A stretch of DNA of 64,000 bases from NCBI GenBank assembly GCA_963752965.1, contig CAVWAJ010000006.1, forward strand, positions 76,526-140,525. The letters run 5' to 3'. Shown piece after piece: positions 33,675 to 42,219 of this stretch. This DNA comes from QHXW01 sp963752965. GTDB lineage: Bacteria > Acidobacteriota > Terriglobia > Bryobacterales > Bryobacteraceae. The translations under genes and the position numbers were made by a program. Within the stretch, counting starts at the first letter, position 1. Every line of letters starts with the position of its first letter. Under the pieces are notes generated by a model, which made no database searches, was not told the origin of the DNA, and saw nothing but the letters and a program-made list of their open reading frames with translations.

Positions 33675-33905
33675 CCAGTCTGGACCGTGTCTATCGCTGG
33701 CGAATACCCGCTCGAGCAGCCCCGCCCTCAGCATGCCAATGACGCGCCGGGGTGGGTAATCCATTACATCCCCGTAAGGACAAGTGCCCCCGCACACTCC
33801 GCACTGCATGCACGTCAGTACTTTTTCCCCTTCAGGAAACTGAAGGAGATTCTCGAAAGTCACCTCGCAGGTGGGTTCGTTCGGGCGTATTACCGGACTG
33901 GCCAT
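33675..33905 (-). pseudogene. Heterodisulfide reductase subunit C-like, N-terminal part
   Basis: ATG 33905 opens a frame with 'CMQCGVCGGTCPYGD', the first [4Fe-4S] motif of HdrC, and 'RRVIGMLRAGLLERVFASD'. In HdrC proteins 'WxC..CY.C...CP' with the second cluster should follow. Here the sequence departs after 'FASD' into the protease remnant, so the second cluster is lost. HdrC normally works with HdrA and HdrB in electron bifurcation or membrane electron transfer. Confidence 0.7.
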
Positions 33906-34296
33906 AGCCCCTCCGGCCCAAACCAGGGTCGCCCCTCCAGCAGCGTGGACCTAAAGCCTCGTGCCGCAGCCGCCGGCCTGCAGCTTCGGCTCGCGCACTT
34001 TCATCCCCGTATAATGTAACGCCAGCTAATCATGTAGTCAATCACATTAATATTTAACTTAATTAACGCGTTATTGGTGATAAAATCTTACTGGTTGATT
34101 GATTTGCGGCGCCCCCAGTAGGCAGGCCGATTCGGAGCATTTTGCGTGGGCTGTGCGCGCACCCGCAATGAATGTGCGAGCACGAGCCAGTGCTACCGTC
34201 ACCTGGGCAACCCGCCACGTGTTTGTGGCGGAAACCTTTGCGGTTCGGGGCGGGATTGCCGCGCGATGCCTGACCTTATGAAAGGAGGAAAACTCA
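33906..34296 (+). promoter_or_regulatory. Promoter and leader of citrate synthase gene
   Basis: A perfect -10-like TATAAT lies at 34010-34015, followed by an AT-rich stretch to about 34110 that stands out from its surroundings. A GC-rich leader then includes a perfect 7-bp hairpin (34212-34231, 'ccgccac'/'gtggcgg'). A strong 'aaaggagg' lies before GTG 34297. The long leader may be regulatory; I recognise no known riboswitch. The part 33906-34000 holds no gene. Confidence 0.45.
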
Positions 34297-35622
34297 GTGG
34301 AAAACGAAGTCTCAAATGAAGTCCTAAATATAGTGGACAAGCGCACGAACGCTGCTTACGACATCAGGTTTTACAAAGGAACCGTTCGAGCGATGGATTT
34401 CCGGCAAATCAAGACAGGCCCCGAGGACTTCGGGGTCATGAGCTACGATCCCGCGTTCTTGAACACAGCGTCATGCCAGAGCGCGATCACGTTTATTGAC
34501 GGCGATAAGGGTATCCTGCGGTATCGCGGCTACCCCATCGAGCAGTTGGCAGAGAAGTGCACGTTTCTCGAAGTCGCCTATTTGATCCTCTTCGGCGAGC
34601 TGCCGACCCCGGCAGAATTGAAGGACTGGGTCGCCAACATAACCCATCACACCATGATCCATGAAACGACGAAGAAATTCCTGGAGGGTTTCCGTTACGA
34701 TGCTCATCCGATGGGAATGTTCATCAGCACTGTGGCGGCGCTCTCCACAGTTTACCCGGATGCCAGGAACGTGCTCGATCCGGAGGTGCGTAAGCTTCAA
34801 ATCTATCGCCTGGTCGGAAAAGTCCCAACAATCGCAGCGTACTGTTACCGCCACAGCTTCGGTTACCCGTACGTTTATCCGGACAACGACCTCAGCTATA
34901 CCGAGAATTTCATGAACATGCTGTGGAAGATGGTAGAGCCGAAGTACCAGGCGAATCCCGTTCTGGCCCGGGCGCTGGATATCCTGTTTATCCTGCACGC
35001 CGACCACGAACAAAACTGTAGCGCCAACGTCATGCGGGCCGTGGGCAGCTCGCAGGCGGATCCATTTGCCTGCACTGCCGCCGCCGCCGCGGCGCTCTCC
35101 GGTCCCTTACATGGTGGCGCCAATGAAGAAGTGCTGAAGATGCTGGACGAGATCGGATCAAAAGATCGGGTGCCGGCCTACATTGAGCACGTCAAGGCGG
35201 GGCACGGGAAACTGATGGGATTCGGGCACCGGATCTATAAGAACTACGATCCCCGTGCCAGAATCATCAAATGGGCGGCGGACAAGGTCTTCGAGGTCAC
35301 CGGCAGAAATCCGAAACTCGATATTGCCCTGGAACTTGAGCGGATCGCGTCGGAGGATGAGTACTTCGTCAAGCGGAAGCTCTACCCCAACGTAGATTTC
35401 TACTCTGGGATTATTTACCAGGCCATGGGCTTCAAGCCCGAGATGTTCACGGTGCTGTTTGCCATTCCACGAACGGTGGGCTGGCTGGCCCAATGGCAGG
35501 AGCTGCTGGAAGATCCGGAGCAGAAGATCGCGCGTCCACGACAAATCTACACTGGCCAGGGCGCGCGGGATTTCGTCCCGATAGAAAAGCGGAGCGTTGA
35601 AGGAGCCCCTTTGACCCGCTAG
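34297..35622 (+). CDS. gltA: Citrate synthase
   Basis: The 441-residue enzyme condenses acetyl-CoA with oxaloacetate in the cytosol. The substrate-binding and catalytic blocks are present: 'LHADHEQNCSANVMRAVGS', 'LHGGANEEV' (catalytic His), 'GFGHRIYKNYDPRA' (catalytic His) and 'KLYPNVDFYSG' (Asp). Length fits the long, type II-like bacterial forms. GTG 34297 follows a near-perfect ribosome site. It opens a block with icd, mdh and 2-oxoacid:ferredoxin oxidoreductase genes. Citrate synthase can run in reverse in some autotrophs (roTCA), but the sequence alone cannot show that. Confidence 0.95.
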   Translation: MENEVSNEVLNIVDKRTNAAYDIRFYKGTVRAMDFRQIKTGPEDFGVMSYDPAFLNTASCQSAITFIDGDKGILRYRGYPIEQLAEKCTFLEVAYLILFGELPTPAELKDWVANITHHTMIHETTKKFLEGFRYDAHPMGMFISTVAALSTVYPDARNVLDPEVRKLQIYRLVGKVPTIAAYCYRHSFGYPYVYPDNDLSYTENFMNMLWKMVEPKYQANPVLARALDILFILHADHEQNCSANVMRAVGSSQADPFACTAAAAAALSGPLHGGANEEVLKMLDEIGSKDRVPAYIEHVKAGHGKLMGFGHRIYKNYDPRARIIKWAADKVFEVTGRNPKLDIALELERIASEDEYFVKRKLYPNVDFYSGIIYQAMGFKPEMFTVLFAIPRTVGWLAQWQELLEDPEQKIARPRQIYTGQGARDFVPIEKRSVEGAPLTR

Positions 35623-35648
35623 GGTGCACAGGCCTTCCAGTGCGGCGA

Positions 35649-35678
35649 GCCCCTCCGCGTCGCGGTGCGCGGAGGGGC
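35649..35678 (+). terminator. Strong hairpin between gltA and icd
   Basis: A perfect 11-bp stem ('gcccctccgcg' with 'cgcggaggggc') encloses an 8-nt loop 27 bp after the gltA stop. Only a short T run follows, so it may be a partial terminator, an attenuator or an mRNA-stability element separating gltA from icd. Confidence 0.55.
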
Positions 35679-35743
35679 CGTTTACCAGCCATCGAGGGTA
35701 TTGCGTTCCCGTCGGTGGCTCACAGGTCAGCTTCGAGGTGAGC

Positions 35744-36994
35744 ATGGAATCTTACAATAACAATCCTATTCCAGTGGATGGACAAGCCATCCAGGTTCGA
35801 GGCGGCACGCTTAGCGTTCCCGACAACCCGATCATCCCATTCATTGAGGGTGACGGTGTCGGGCCCGATATCTGGAGAGCCGCACAAACGGTCTTCGATG
35901 CGGCCGTCAATCAAGCCTACGGCAAGCGGCGTCACGTAGCCTGGTTCGAGGTGTTCGCGGGCGAGAAAGCCTACGGCCGGTTCAACGAGTGGCTGCCGCA
36001 GGGGACTCTCGACGCCATACGCGAGTTCCATGTCGCGATCAAAGGACCGCTGACCACACCCGTCGGTGGTGGAATTCGCAGCTTGAATGTTGCCTTGCGG
36101 CAGCTCCTCAACCTTTACGTTTGCCTGCGTCCCGTCCGCTACTATCCCGGTGTTCCTTCACCGATGACACACCCGGAGCGATTAGACGTCGTGATCTTCC
36201 GCGAAAACACCGAAGACGTTTATGCTGGCATCGAGTGGCAAGAGGGGACTCCCGACGCGAAAAAGGTAATCGATTTCCTGAATCAGGAAATGGGAAAGAA
36301 TGTTCCTCCCGACTCCGGTATCGGCATCAAACCGATCAGTGTTCGCGGCTCTAAGCGCCTGATCCGGCGCGCCATTCAATACGCCATCGAGAACGGCCGG
36401 CGCAGCGTGACGCTCGTCCACAAAGGGAACATCATGAAGTTCACCGAGGGCGCGTTTCGCGATTGGGGATATGAGCTGGTAAAGGAGGAGTTCTGCGATG
36501 TTTGTGTCACGGAAGCGGAGGTGGGCGCAGAGGCGCCGACGGGCAAAATCCTGGTCAAGGACCGGATTGCCGACTCCATGTTCCAGCAGGTGCTCCTAAG
36601 ACCCGACGAATACGACGTGATTGCCACGCCGAATCTCAATGGCGATTACCTGTCCGATGCCTGCGCTGCCCAGGTGGGCGGATTGGGGATGGCGCCGAGC
36701 GCCAACATTGGCGACGAGCACGGCGTATTCGAAGCCACTCACGGCACAGCCCCGAAATATGCCGACCAGGACGCCGTTAACCCGTCGAGCTTGATCCTCT
36801 GCGGCTCGATGATGTTCCATTTCATAGGTTGGGGACGAGTTTCGCAACTCATCGAAGGTGGTATCGCCGAAACCATACGGCAGAAGCGTGTCACCTACGA
36901 TTTGCATCGCCTCATGGAAGGCGCCGTCAAGCTGAAAACTAGTGAGTTTGCTGCCGCTATCGTCGCCAATATGCCACGGGCAGCGGCGGCATGA
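35744..36994 (+). CDS. icd: NADP-type isocitrate dehydrogenase
   Basis: The 416-residue cytosolic enzyme interconverts isocitrate and 2-oxoglutarate. Motifs are 'GIRSLNVALRQ' (substrate Ser, the site of IDH kinase in E. coli), 'RENTEDVYAGIEW', 'HKGNIMKFTEG', 'NLNGDYLSDA' and 'HGTAPKYADQDAVNP', the last with the Lys-Tyr typical of NADP specificity. ATG 35744 follows 'gaggtg'; a longer frame to 35624 has no family-like sequence. It overlaps the in-frame start region of mdh by 4 bp at most (ATGA at 36991). Confidence 0.95.
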   Translation: MESYNNNPIPVDGQAIQVRGGTLSVPDNPIIPFIEGDGVGPDIWRAAQTVFDAAVNQAYGKRRHVAWFEVFAGEKAYGRFNEWLPQGTLDAIREFHVAIKGPLTTPVGGGIRSLNVALRQLLNLYVCLRPVRYYPGVPSPMTHPERLDVVIFRENTEDVYAGIEWQEGTPDAKKVIDFLNQEMGKNVPPDSGIGIKPISVRGSKRLIRRAIQYAIENGRRSVTLVHKGNIMKFTEGAFRDWGYELVKEEFCDVCVTEAEVGAEAPTGKILVKDRIADSMFQQVLLRPDEYDVIATPNLNGDYLSDACAAQVGGLGMAPSANIGDEHGVFEATHGTAPKYADQDAVNPSSLILCGSMMFHFIGWGRVSQLIEGGIAETIRQKRVTYDLHRLMEGAVKLKTSEFAAAIVANMPRAAAA

Positions 36995-37005
36995 AGGAGG
37001 GTCAA

Positions 37006-37965
37006 ATGAGGAAAAAGGTTACGGTTATCGGATCAGGAAACGTCGGCGCTAGCTGTGCTCTCCGTTTGGCCAGTAGAGGGCTGGCCGACGTAGTGCTCGT
37101 GGACGTTCTGGAGGGTCTTCCGCAAGGCAAGGCCTTGGACATGCTCCAGGCTGGCCCCATCGCGGGAGTTGACGTCAGAATCACTGGCGGCAACGACTAT
37201 GAGGCAACTGCAGACTCAGACGTTGTAGTGGTGACCGCCGGTTTCGCTCGTAAGCCTGGGATGAGCCGGGACGACCTCTTATGGGCGAACTACGACGTCG
37301 TCAAAGGAACGGTGGGGCAGGCAATCATGTATTCACAGGATTCCATTCTTATCGTAGTGACCAACCCGCTCGACGCCATGTGTCACGTGGCACACCAAGT
37401 GAGCGGCTTTCCTAAGAACCGTGTGATGGGAATGGCCGGCATTCTGGACACAGCTCGCTTCCGCACTTTCATTGCCGAGGCATTGGGTGTTTCAACGGAA
37501 GACGTCATGACCTTAGTCCTGGGCGGCCACGGCGACACGATGGTGCCCTTGGTGCGGTATACGAGCGTAGCAGGGATGCCTCTGACCGACTTGATGACCG
37601 CCGAGATCATCCAGAGCATCGTGAAGCGCACCCGGGACGCGGGGGCCGAGATCGTTAAGTATTTGAAGACCGGCAGTGCTTACTATGCTCCGTCGGCAGC
37701 CGTAGTCGAGATGGTGGATTCGATTCTCGGTGACAGGAAGCGGGTGCTGCCCTGCTCTGCGTACCTGGAAGGCGAGTATGGGATCCAAAACCTTTTTGTC
37801 GGTGTGCCGGTCAAGCTCGGAGCACGAGGCATCGAACAAATCTTTGAAGCCAGGCTAAGTGAGGAGGAGAGCGCGGCTCTGCACAAAAGTGCTGCCTCCG
37901 TCAAAGAGTTAGTTGACTTGATGGCACCCAAGCTGAGTCTAGCGACGGCCACCGCCGTTAGCTGA
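37006..37965 (+). CDS. mdh: Malate dehydrogenase
   Basis: The 319-residue LDH-like malate dehydrogenase interconverts malate and oxaloacetate with NAD(H). Motifs are 'IGSGNVGAS' (nucleotide fold), 'VVTNPLDAM', 'MAGILDTARFR' (substrate Arg) and 'GGHGDTMVPL' (catalytic His). ATG 37006 has 'aaggaggg' eight bases ahead and is preferred over ATG 36991, which overlaps the icd stop. Cotranscription with icd is very likely. Confidence 0.95.
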   Translation: MRKKVTVIGSGNVGASCALRLASRGLADVVLVDVLEGLPQGKALDMLQAGPIAGVDVRITGGNDYEATADSDVVVVTAGFARKPGMSRDDLLWANYDVVKGTVGQAIMYSQDSILIVVTNPLDAMCHVAHQVSGFPKNRVMGMAGILDTARFRTFIAEALGVSTEDVMTLVLGGHGDTMVPLVRYTSVAGMPLTDLMTAEIIQSIVKRTRDAGAEIVKYLKTGSAYYAPSAAVVEMVDSILGDRKRVLPCSAYLEGEYGIQNLFVGVPVKLGARGIEQIFEARLSEEESAALHKSAASVKELVDLMAPKLSLATATAVS

Positions 37966-38105
37966 GTAATCCCATTCTCGGAGCCCTTCCAGGACTTAAT
38001 GCGGCACGAAGTGGGCGCGGGTAGGCAGTTAAGAGTGTGAAAGGGGCGGGACGCGATTGAATGCTTTCCGTTCTAAAGGTAGTGGACTCTCGCTAGGGGC
38101 AAGCC

Positions 38106-38396
38106 ATGACCGACGCACCTCCAATGCCGACTTCGAGCCGCAAGCCCCGCGGAAGAATCTATATCGACTGGAGTCGCTGCAAGGGTTGCGGGTTCTGCAT
38201 AGAGTTCTGTCCCCCTAAGGTACTGGCCTTCGCCGCATCGTACAACGACCACGGCTATCACCCCCCTCGACTCATCCGGGAAGACGGCTGCACGGGCTGC
38301 GACCTCTGCGGTCTCTATTGTCCTGACTTCGCCATATTCGGAGTTCGCGAGCCCATCGCGGCTCAGCCCGAAAAGGAAGGCGCCAGTGAAAGCTAA
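38106..38396 (+). CDS. korD: 2-oxoacid:acceptor oxidoreductase delta subunit (ferredoxin-like)
   Basis: The 96-residue 2[4Fe-4S] ferredoxin-type subunit has 'CKGCGFCIEFCPP' and 'CTGCDLCGLYCPD'. It carries electrons between the TPP-containing core and free ferredoxin. The gene begins the korDABC set and overlaps the korA start by 11 bp. The 140 bp between mdh and this gene show no other feature I can support. Confidence 0.9.
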   Translation: MTDAPPMPTSSRKPRGRIYIDWSRCKGCGFCIEFCPPKVLAFAASYNDHGYHPPRLIREDGCTGCDLCGLYCPDFAIFGVREPIAAQPEKEGASES

Positions 38397-39540
38397 CCCG
38401 AAGGCCGTGCTCACGGGCACGCACTTCATAGACGGCGATCAGGCCTGCTGTGAGGGTGCGCTTGCTGCAGGAGCCGATTTCGCCGCGGGTTACCCCATCA
38501 CACCTTCGACGGAGATCGTCGAACGGTTTGCTTCGCGAATTCCTACCGTCGGCGGCGTCTTCCTTCAGATGGAAGACGAACTCGCGTCCTCTATTGCCAT
38601 CCTCGGAGCAACTTGGGGGGGTGCGAAGGCCTTCACCGTAACCTCAGGCCCGGGATTCTCGCTGATGATGGAGCACATCGGCTACGCGGCCATGACCGAG
38701 ACTCCGTGCGTATTTGTGGACGTGCAACGCGGCGGACCCTCGACGGGGCTGCCCACACTTCCTGGCCAAGGGGACATGATGCAAGCCCGCTGGGGCTCGC
38801 ACGGGGATTATGAAATCATCGCCCTGTGTCCCAACTCGCCGCAGGAGTGCTTCGACCTGATGATCGATGCGTTCAACCTGGCGGAGCAATACCGCACGCC
38901 GGTTATGTTCATGATGGACGAGTGCGTCGGGCACATGACGGAAAAAGTGATCATCCCTCCGGCGGGCGAAATCGAGATTCTGCCCCGGCGCTACACAGCG
39001 CTGCCCCCGGAGCAATATCGCCCTTTCCGGCCCTGTTCTGAAGGCATTCCAGAAATGGTGAAGGCCGGCGAGGGCTATCGCATCCACGTGACAGGGCTGA
39101 CACACGACGAGCAGGGTTACCCCGCGATGGACTGGCAAACGCAGCAGAAACTGGTAGGACGGCTGGTGGAGAAGATTCGCAGGAATGCGTCCAAGATTGT
39201 GCGCTATGAAGAAAGGCATACCAAGGATGCCGAAGTCATAGTGGTGGCTTATGGCATCACATCGCGAATCGGTTTGCGGGCGATAGCGATGGCTCGAGAG
39301 GAGGGAATCCGGGCGGGACTGCACCGCCCCATCGTGGTATGGCCGTTCCCGGATGATCGCATCCGCAAGCTCGCCGGAAAGGTGCAGGGTTTTGTTGTGG
39401 TCGAGATGAATTACGGCCAGATGTTTTACGAGGTCGAACGCTGCGCGGCGGGAGCGCGCACGCTGCTGGTCCCTCATGGTGGCGGAACTGTCCACGAGCC
39501 GAAGGAAATCTTGGCAGCGATTCGGGAGGCAGTTCGATGA
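38386..39540 (+). CDS. korA: 2-oxoglutarate:ferredoxin oxidoreductase alpha subunit
   Basis: The 384-residue subunit holds the pyrimidine-binding and domain II regions. The family signature 'GYPITPSTEI' (YPITP) is at about residues 34-43, and 'GPGFSLMMEHIGYAAMTE' follows. Size and motifs fit KorA, which oxidatively decarboxylates 2-oxoglutarate to succinyl-CoA or, with reduced ferredoxin, makes 2-oxoglutarate from succinyl-CoA and CO2. GTG 38386 lies after 'aaggaagg'. A related 2-oxoacid is possible, but icd next door favours 2-oxoglutarate. Confidence 0.88.
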   Translation: MKANPKAVLTGTHFIDGDQACCEGALAAGADFAAGYPITPSTEIVERFASRIPTVGGVFLQMEDELASSIAILGATWGGAKAFTVTSGPGFSLMMEHIGYAAMTETPCVFVDVQRGGPSTGLPTLPGQGDMMQARWGSHGDYEIIALCPNSPQECFDLMIDAFNLAEQYRTPVMFMMDECVGHMTEKVIIPPAGEIEILPRRYTALPPEQYRPFRPCSEGIPEMVKAGEGYRIHVTGLTHDEQGYPAMDWQTQQKLVGRLVEKIRRNASKIVRYEERHTKDAEVIVVAYGITSRIGLRAIAMAREEGIRAGLHRPIVVWPFPDDRIRKLAGKVQGFVVVEMNYGQMFYEVERCAAGARTLLVPHGGGTVHEPKEILAAIREAVR

Positions 39541-40406
39541 GAGAAGCAACCACTCCTTGCCAGCCGATCAACCCCGTCGAGCCATTTCTCAGAACCGAGC
39601 GGATGCCGCACATCTGGTGCCCTGGGTGCGGTATCGGCACCACCGTTAACTGCTTCGCACGCGCCCTGGTGGAGTCGAAGATTTCACCCGACAAGGTTGC
39701 GGTCGTCTCCGGCATTGGCTGCACCGGTCGCGTGGCTGGGTATCTGCACCTGGATTCCTTTCACACCACGCACGGCCGCGCCATTCCCTTTGCCACCGGC
39801 CTCAAGCTGGCTGACCCGAGCCTGACGGTGGTGGTGTACAGCGGCGATGGGGACCTGATTGCCATCGGCGGCAACCATTTCATCCACGCAGCGCGTCGCA
39901 ACGTCGACATAAAGGTCATCTGCGTAAATAATTTCATCTATGGAATGACCGGGGGCCAAGTCGGGCCCACGACCCCGATTGGCGCACTGGCCACCACTGC
40001 ACCGTATGGTTGCTTTGAGCGTCCCTTCAACCTGCCCTTCCTCGCGGAGTCCTCGGGGGCCGTTTACGTGGCCCGCTGGACGGCTTATCACGTCCGCTTC
40101 ATCGCGCATTCCATGATGGAGGCATTCAACAAGACAGGGTTCTGCTTCATCGAGATCATTGCCCCGTGCCCCACTCTCTATCAACGCCGGAACCATCTGG
40201 GCGACGGGCTAGATACAATGAAGTACTACAAGCAGAAGAGCGTTATCAAGAATGGTGCTAACACGAAAGACGTGGAGCTTGACTTCCAGGGACAGATAAT
40301 CGTTGGCAAGTTTGTCGATATCGAGAGGCCAGCACTGAAACAAACGATCGACCGGCAACTACAGCAGGCTCTGGGAAGCCGCTATTCGGGCGTGGGAGGA
40401 CCGTGA
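39537..40406 (+). CDS. korB: 2-oxoglutarate:ferredoxin oxidoreductase beta subunit
   Basis: The 289-residue TPP-binding subunit has 'WCPGCGIGT' near the N-terminus, 'VSGIGCTGRVAGY' and the TPP/Mg motif 'GDGDLIAIGGNHFIHAARRN' closing in 'VNNFIYGMTGGQ'. It overlaps korA by 4 bp. Cys residues for one [4Fe-4S] cluster are present, as in KorB. Confidence 0.92.
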   Translation: MREATTPCQPINPVEPFLRTERMPHIWCPGCGIGTTVNCFARALVESKISPDKVAVVSGIGCTGRVAGYLHLDSFHTTHGRAIPFATGLKLADPSLTVVVYSGDGDLIAIGGNHFIHAARRNVDIKVICVNNFIYGMTGGQVGPTTPIGALATTAPYGCFERPFNLPFLAESSGAVYVARWTAYHVRFIAHSMMEAFNKTGFCFIEIIAPCPTLYQRRNHLGDGLDTMKYYKQKSVIKNGANTKDVELDFQGQIIVGKFVDIERPALKQTIDRQLQQALGSRYSGVGGP

Positions 40407-40969
40407 TGGGCTCGACCGAGATCCGCATTGCGGGCTTTGGAGGCCAAGGGGTGATTTTGGCAGGGATGATTATCGGCAGGGCGGCGTCTATCTACGATGG
40501 CAAGTACGTTACGCTCACACAGAGCTTTGGCCCTGAGGCACGCGGCAGTGCTTGCAGTGTACAGTTGATCGTTTCCCCTGAACCCATCCTCTACCCCTAC
40601 ATCACCAGCCCTGACATCCTCGCGGTGATGTCGCAGGAGGCGTATGGGTGCTTTGCCTCGGGGCTCCAGCCCCATGGCACGCTGATCTACGAAGAAGAAT
40701 TGGTGAGGCCCGGTCACAAGGCGCACACCGCAACAACATTCAGCATTCCCGCTACGCGACTGGCTGAGGAACTGGGTCGCAAACTGGTTTTGAATGTCGT
40801 GATCGTGGGGTTCACCATCGCCGTGACCGGCATTGTCAGCCCAGAGGCTGCACGAAAAGCCATCCGCGATTCGGTCCCTCCCGGAACAGAACCGCTTAAT
40901 CTCGCGGCACTCGAAACAGGGCTAGACTTCGGGTTGAGTCGAGTTCGGAACGTCTGCGACGTGGCGTGA
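40406..40969 (+). CDS. korC: 2-oxoglutarate:ferredoxin oxidoreductase gamma subunit
   Basis: The 187-residue gamma domain begins 'EIRIAGFGGQGVILAGMIIG', the typical POR/KOR gamma nucleotide-like fold, and has 'GPEARGSACSVQLIVS'. It completes the KorDABC complex. ATG 40406 overlaps the korB stop (TGATG). It lies 43 bp ahead of the MarR gene. Confidence 0.92.
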   Translation: MGSTEIRIAGFGGQGVILAGMIIGRAASIYDGKYVTLTQSFGPEARGSACSVQLIVSPEPILYPYITSPDILAVMSQEAYGCFASGLQPHGTLIYEEELVRPGHKAHTATTFSIPATRLAEELGRKLVLNVVIVGFTIAVTGIVSPEAARKAIRDSVPPGTEPLNLAALETGLDFGLSRVRNVCDVA

Positions 40970-41012
40970 ACGCGAGTGTGAGCGCAAACGTCGCCATCGC
41001 GGGAAGAAGAGT

Positions 41013-41630
41013 ATGCGAAATCACAAAACGGAACAGTTGATTGAAGAGCTGCTCGGGATCGCACACGTATTCTGCGCCGCTGCATGCGGCGTCATGGAGG
41101 AGAAACTACTCTCCGAGGCTATGAACCAGCCTGTTACTCCGTCGCAACTGAAGATTCTAAAGCTGTTGAACCTTTCCGACTCGCGGAATGTTGGCGAAGT
41201 GGCAGCATTTCTTGGGGTGAGCGACGCCGCCGCGAGTAAGTCGGTGGACCGCCTGGTACGGTCTAGGTATCTGCGGCGCACCGACGGGCAATCAGACCGT
41301 CGCAGCAGCGAACTATCGCTCACCGCGGCCGGTCAGAAGCTCCTGAATCGCTACGACGGCGCCAAGAACCGGAAACTTGTCAAGGTCTTCCGGAACTTTG
41401 CCCAGGATGAACTGCGCAGCGGAGCCGAGCTCCTCGAACGCCTCACGAAGGAGATCGTGACCCATTCCGCCAACCCGCAGCAGGATATTTGCCTGCAGTG
41501 CGGCATTTATCTGCAGAAGCGCTGCCTGGTGCAGGAGGCCGTCTCCGTTGAATGCCCGTATCATGCACGAAGGAAGAAACGAGATGCGAAAAGTCATACA
41601 ACGCAAATTGAAATCCCAACGCGAGCCTAA
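41013..41630 (+). CDS. MarR-family regulator with cysteine-rich C-terminal tail
   Basis: The 205-residue protein has a winged helix-turn-helix (about 40-110, 'VGEVAAFLGVSDAAASKSVD', wing 'RRTDGQSDRRSSELSLT') and helices for dimer formation. Beyond the usual MarR length comes a tail with C160-x2-C163-x7-C171-x9-C181 and H184, able to bind zinc or an FeS cluster. Two more Cys (21 and 25) lie in the first helix. Its place at the end of the gltA-kor block suggests redox or metal control of that block or of the divergent hydrogenase genes. 'gaagaag' precedes ATG 41013. Confidence 0.85.
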   Translation: MRNHKTEQLIEELLGIAHVFCAAACGVMEEKLLSEAMNQPVTPSQLKILKLLNLSDSRNVGEVAAFLGVSDAAASKSVDRLVRSRYLRRTDGQSDRRSSELSLTAAGQKLLNRYDGAKNRKLVKVFRNFAQDELRSGAELLERLTKEIVTHSANPQQDICLQCGIYLQKRCLVQEAVSVECPYHARRKKRDAKSHTTQIEIPTRA

Positions 41631-41887
41631 AAGCCAGACTGGGGAGCCCTGGCGACCGGACCCGGTGGTGCAGCGGAGAGGCAGCGGAGGACTAAAGCCG
41701 GCCCGCCCATGCGCCTCCTATTCCCTTTCGCCAACTATTCATCACCTTATGAAGCCCTGCGGGGCGCGGTAAAGTTCTCGGGCTCTCGGACATTTCGGCT
41801 ATCCTGGTTGTAGCAGCTCGCCCGAAATTCGGGATAGCGTATACCCTGCTCCCCGGCGGCTACTGACAATTCAGCGAATCTTACGCG

Positions 41888-42219
41888 ATGGAATACCCGT
41901 CAGGTTTTCCGCAACAGTCCCGCGCAGCTGTCGAGGCCGAAGAGGTACGGGCGAGCCGGGATTTCGAACGAGCCAGGCAAAAGGTCCCTGGATCCCTGTA
42001 TGGACCAGGAGAGGATCTGGCGGCAGAAGTCAGAAAGTACATCCTGCGCATATATGCCGTGTTTGTTCGGGAGGCCTGCAAGCTCGGGGGTGTCTGGGGT
42101 GTCGATTGCATCCGATCATGGGCGCGTGAGTTTCTCAGCATGCTCACCAGCAAGGCATGGAGCGAAAAGGGCTATGACACAGGCGGAACGACGTATCCCG
42201 GGCAGATACGACCTGTCCA
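41888..42219 (+). pseudogene. Acidobacteria-type hypothetical protein cut by IS
   Basis: ATG 41888 opens a frame with 'QQSRAAVEAEEVRASRDFER' and 'YILRIYAVFVREACKLGG', resembling a hypothetical family I associate with Acidobacteria. At 42220 the IS begins, so the C-terminus is probably lost. Function unknown. The gap 41631-41887 before it holds nothing I can support. Confidence 0.55.

Noticed and set aside
34130..34290. SAM-type riboswitch, suggested by 'gggcaaccc' in the gltA leader
   Set aside because: The other conserved S-box and SAM-IV elements are not there, and the gene function does not fit.
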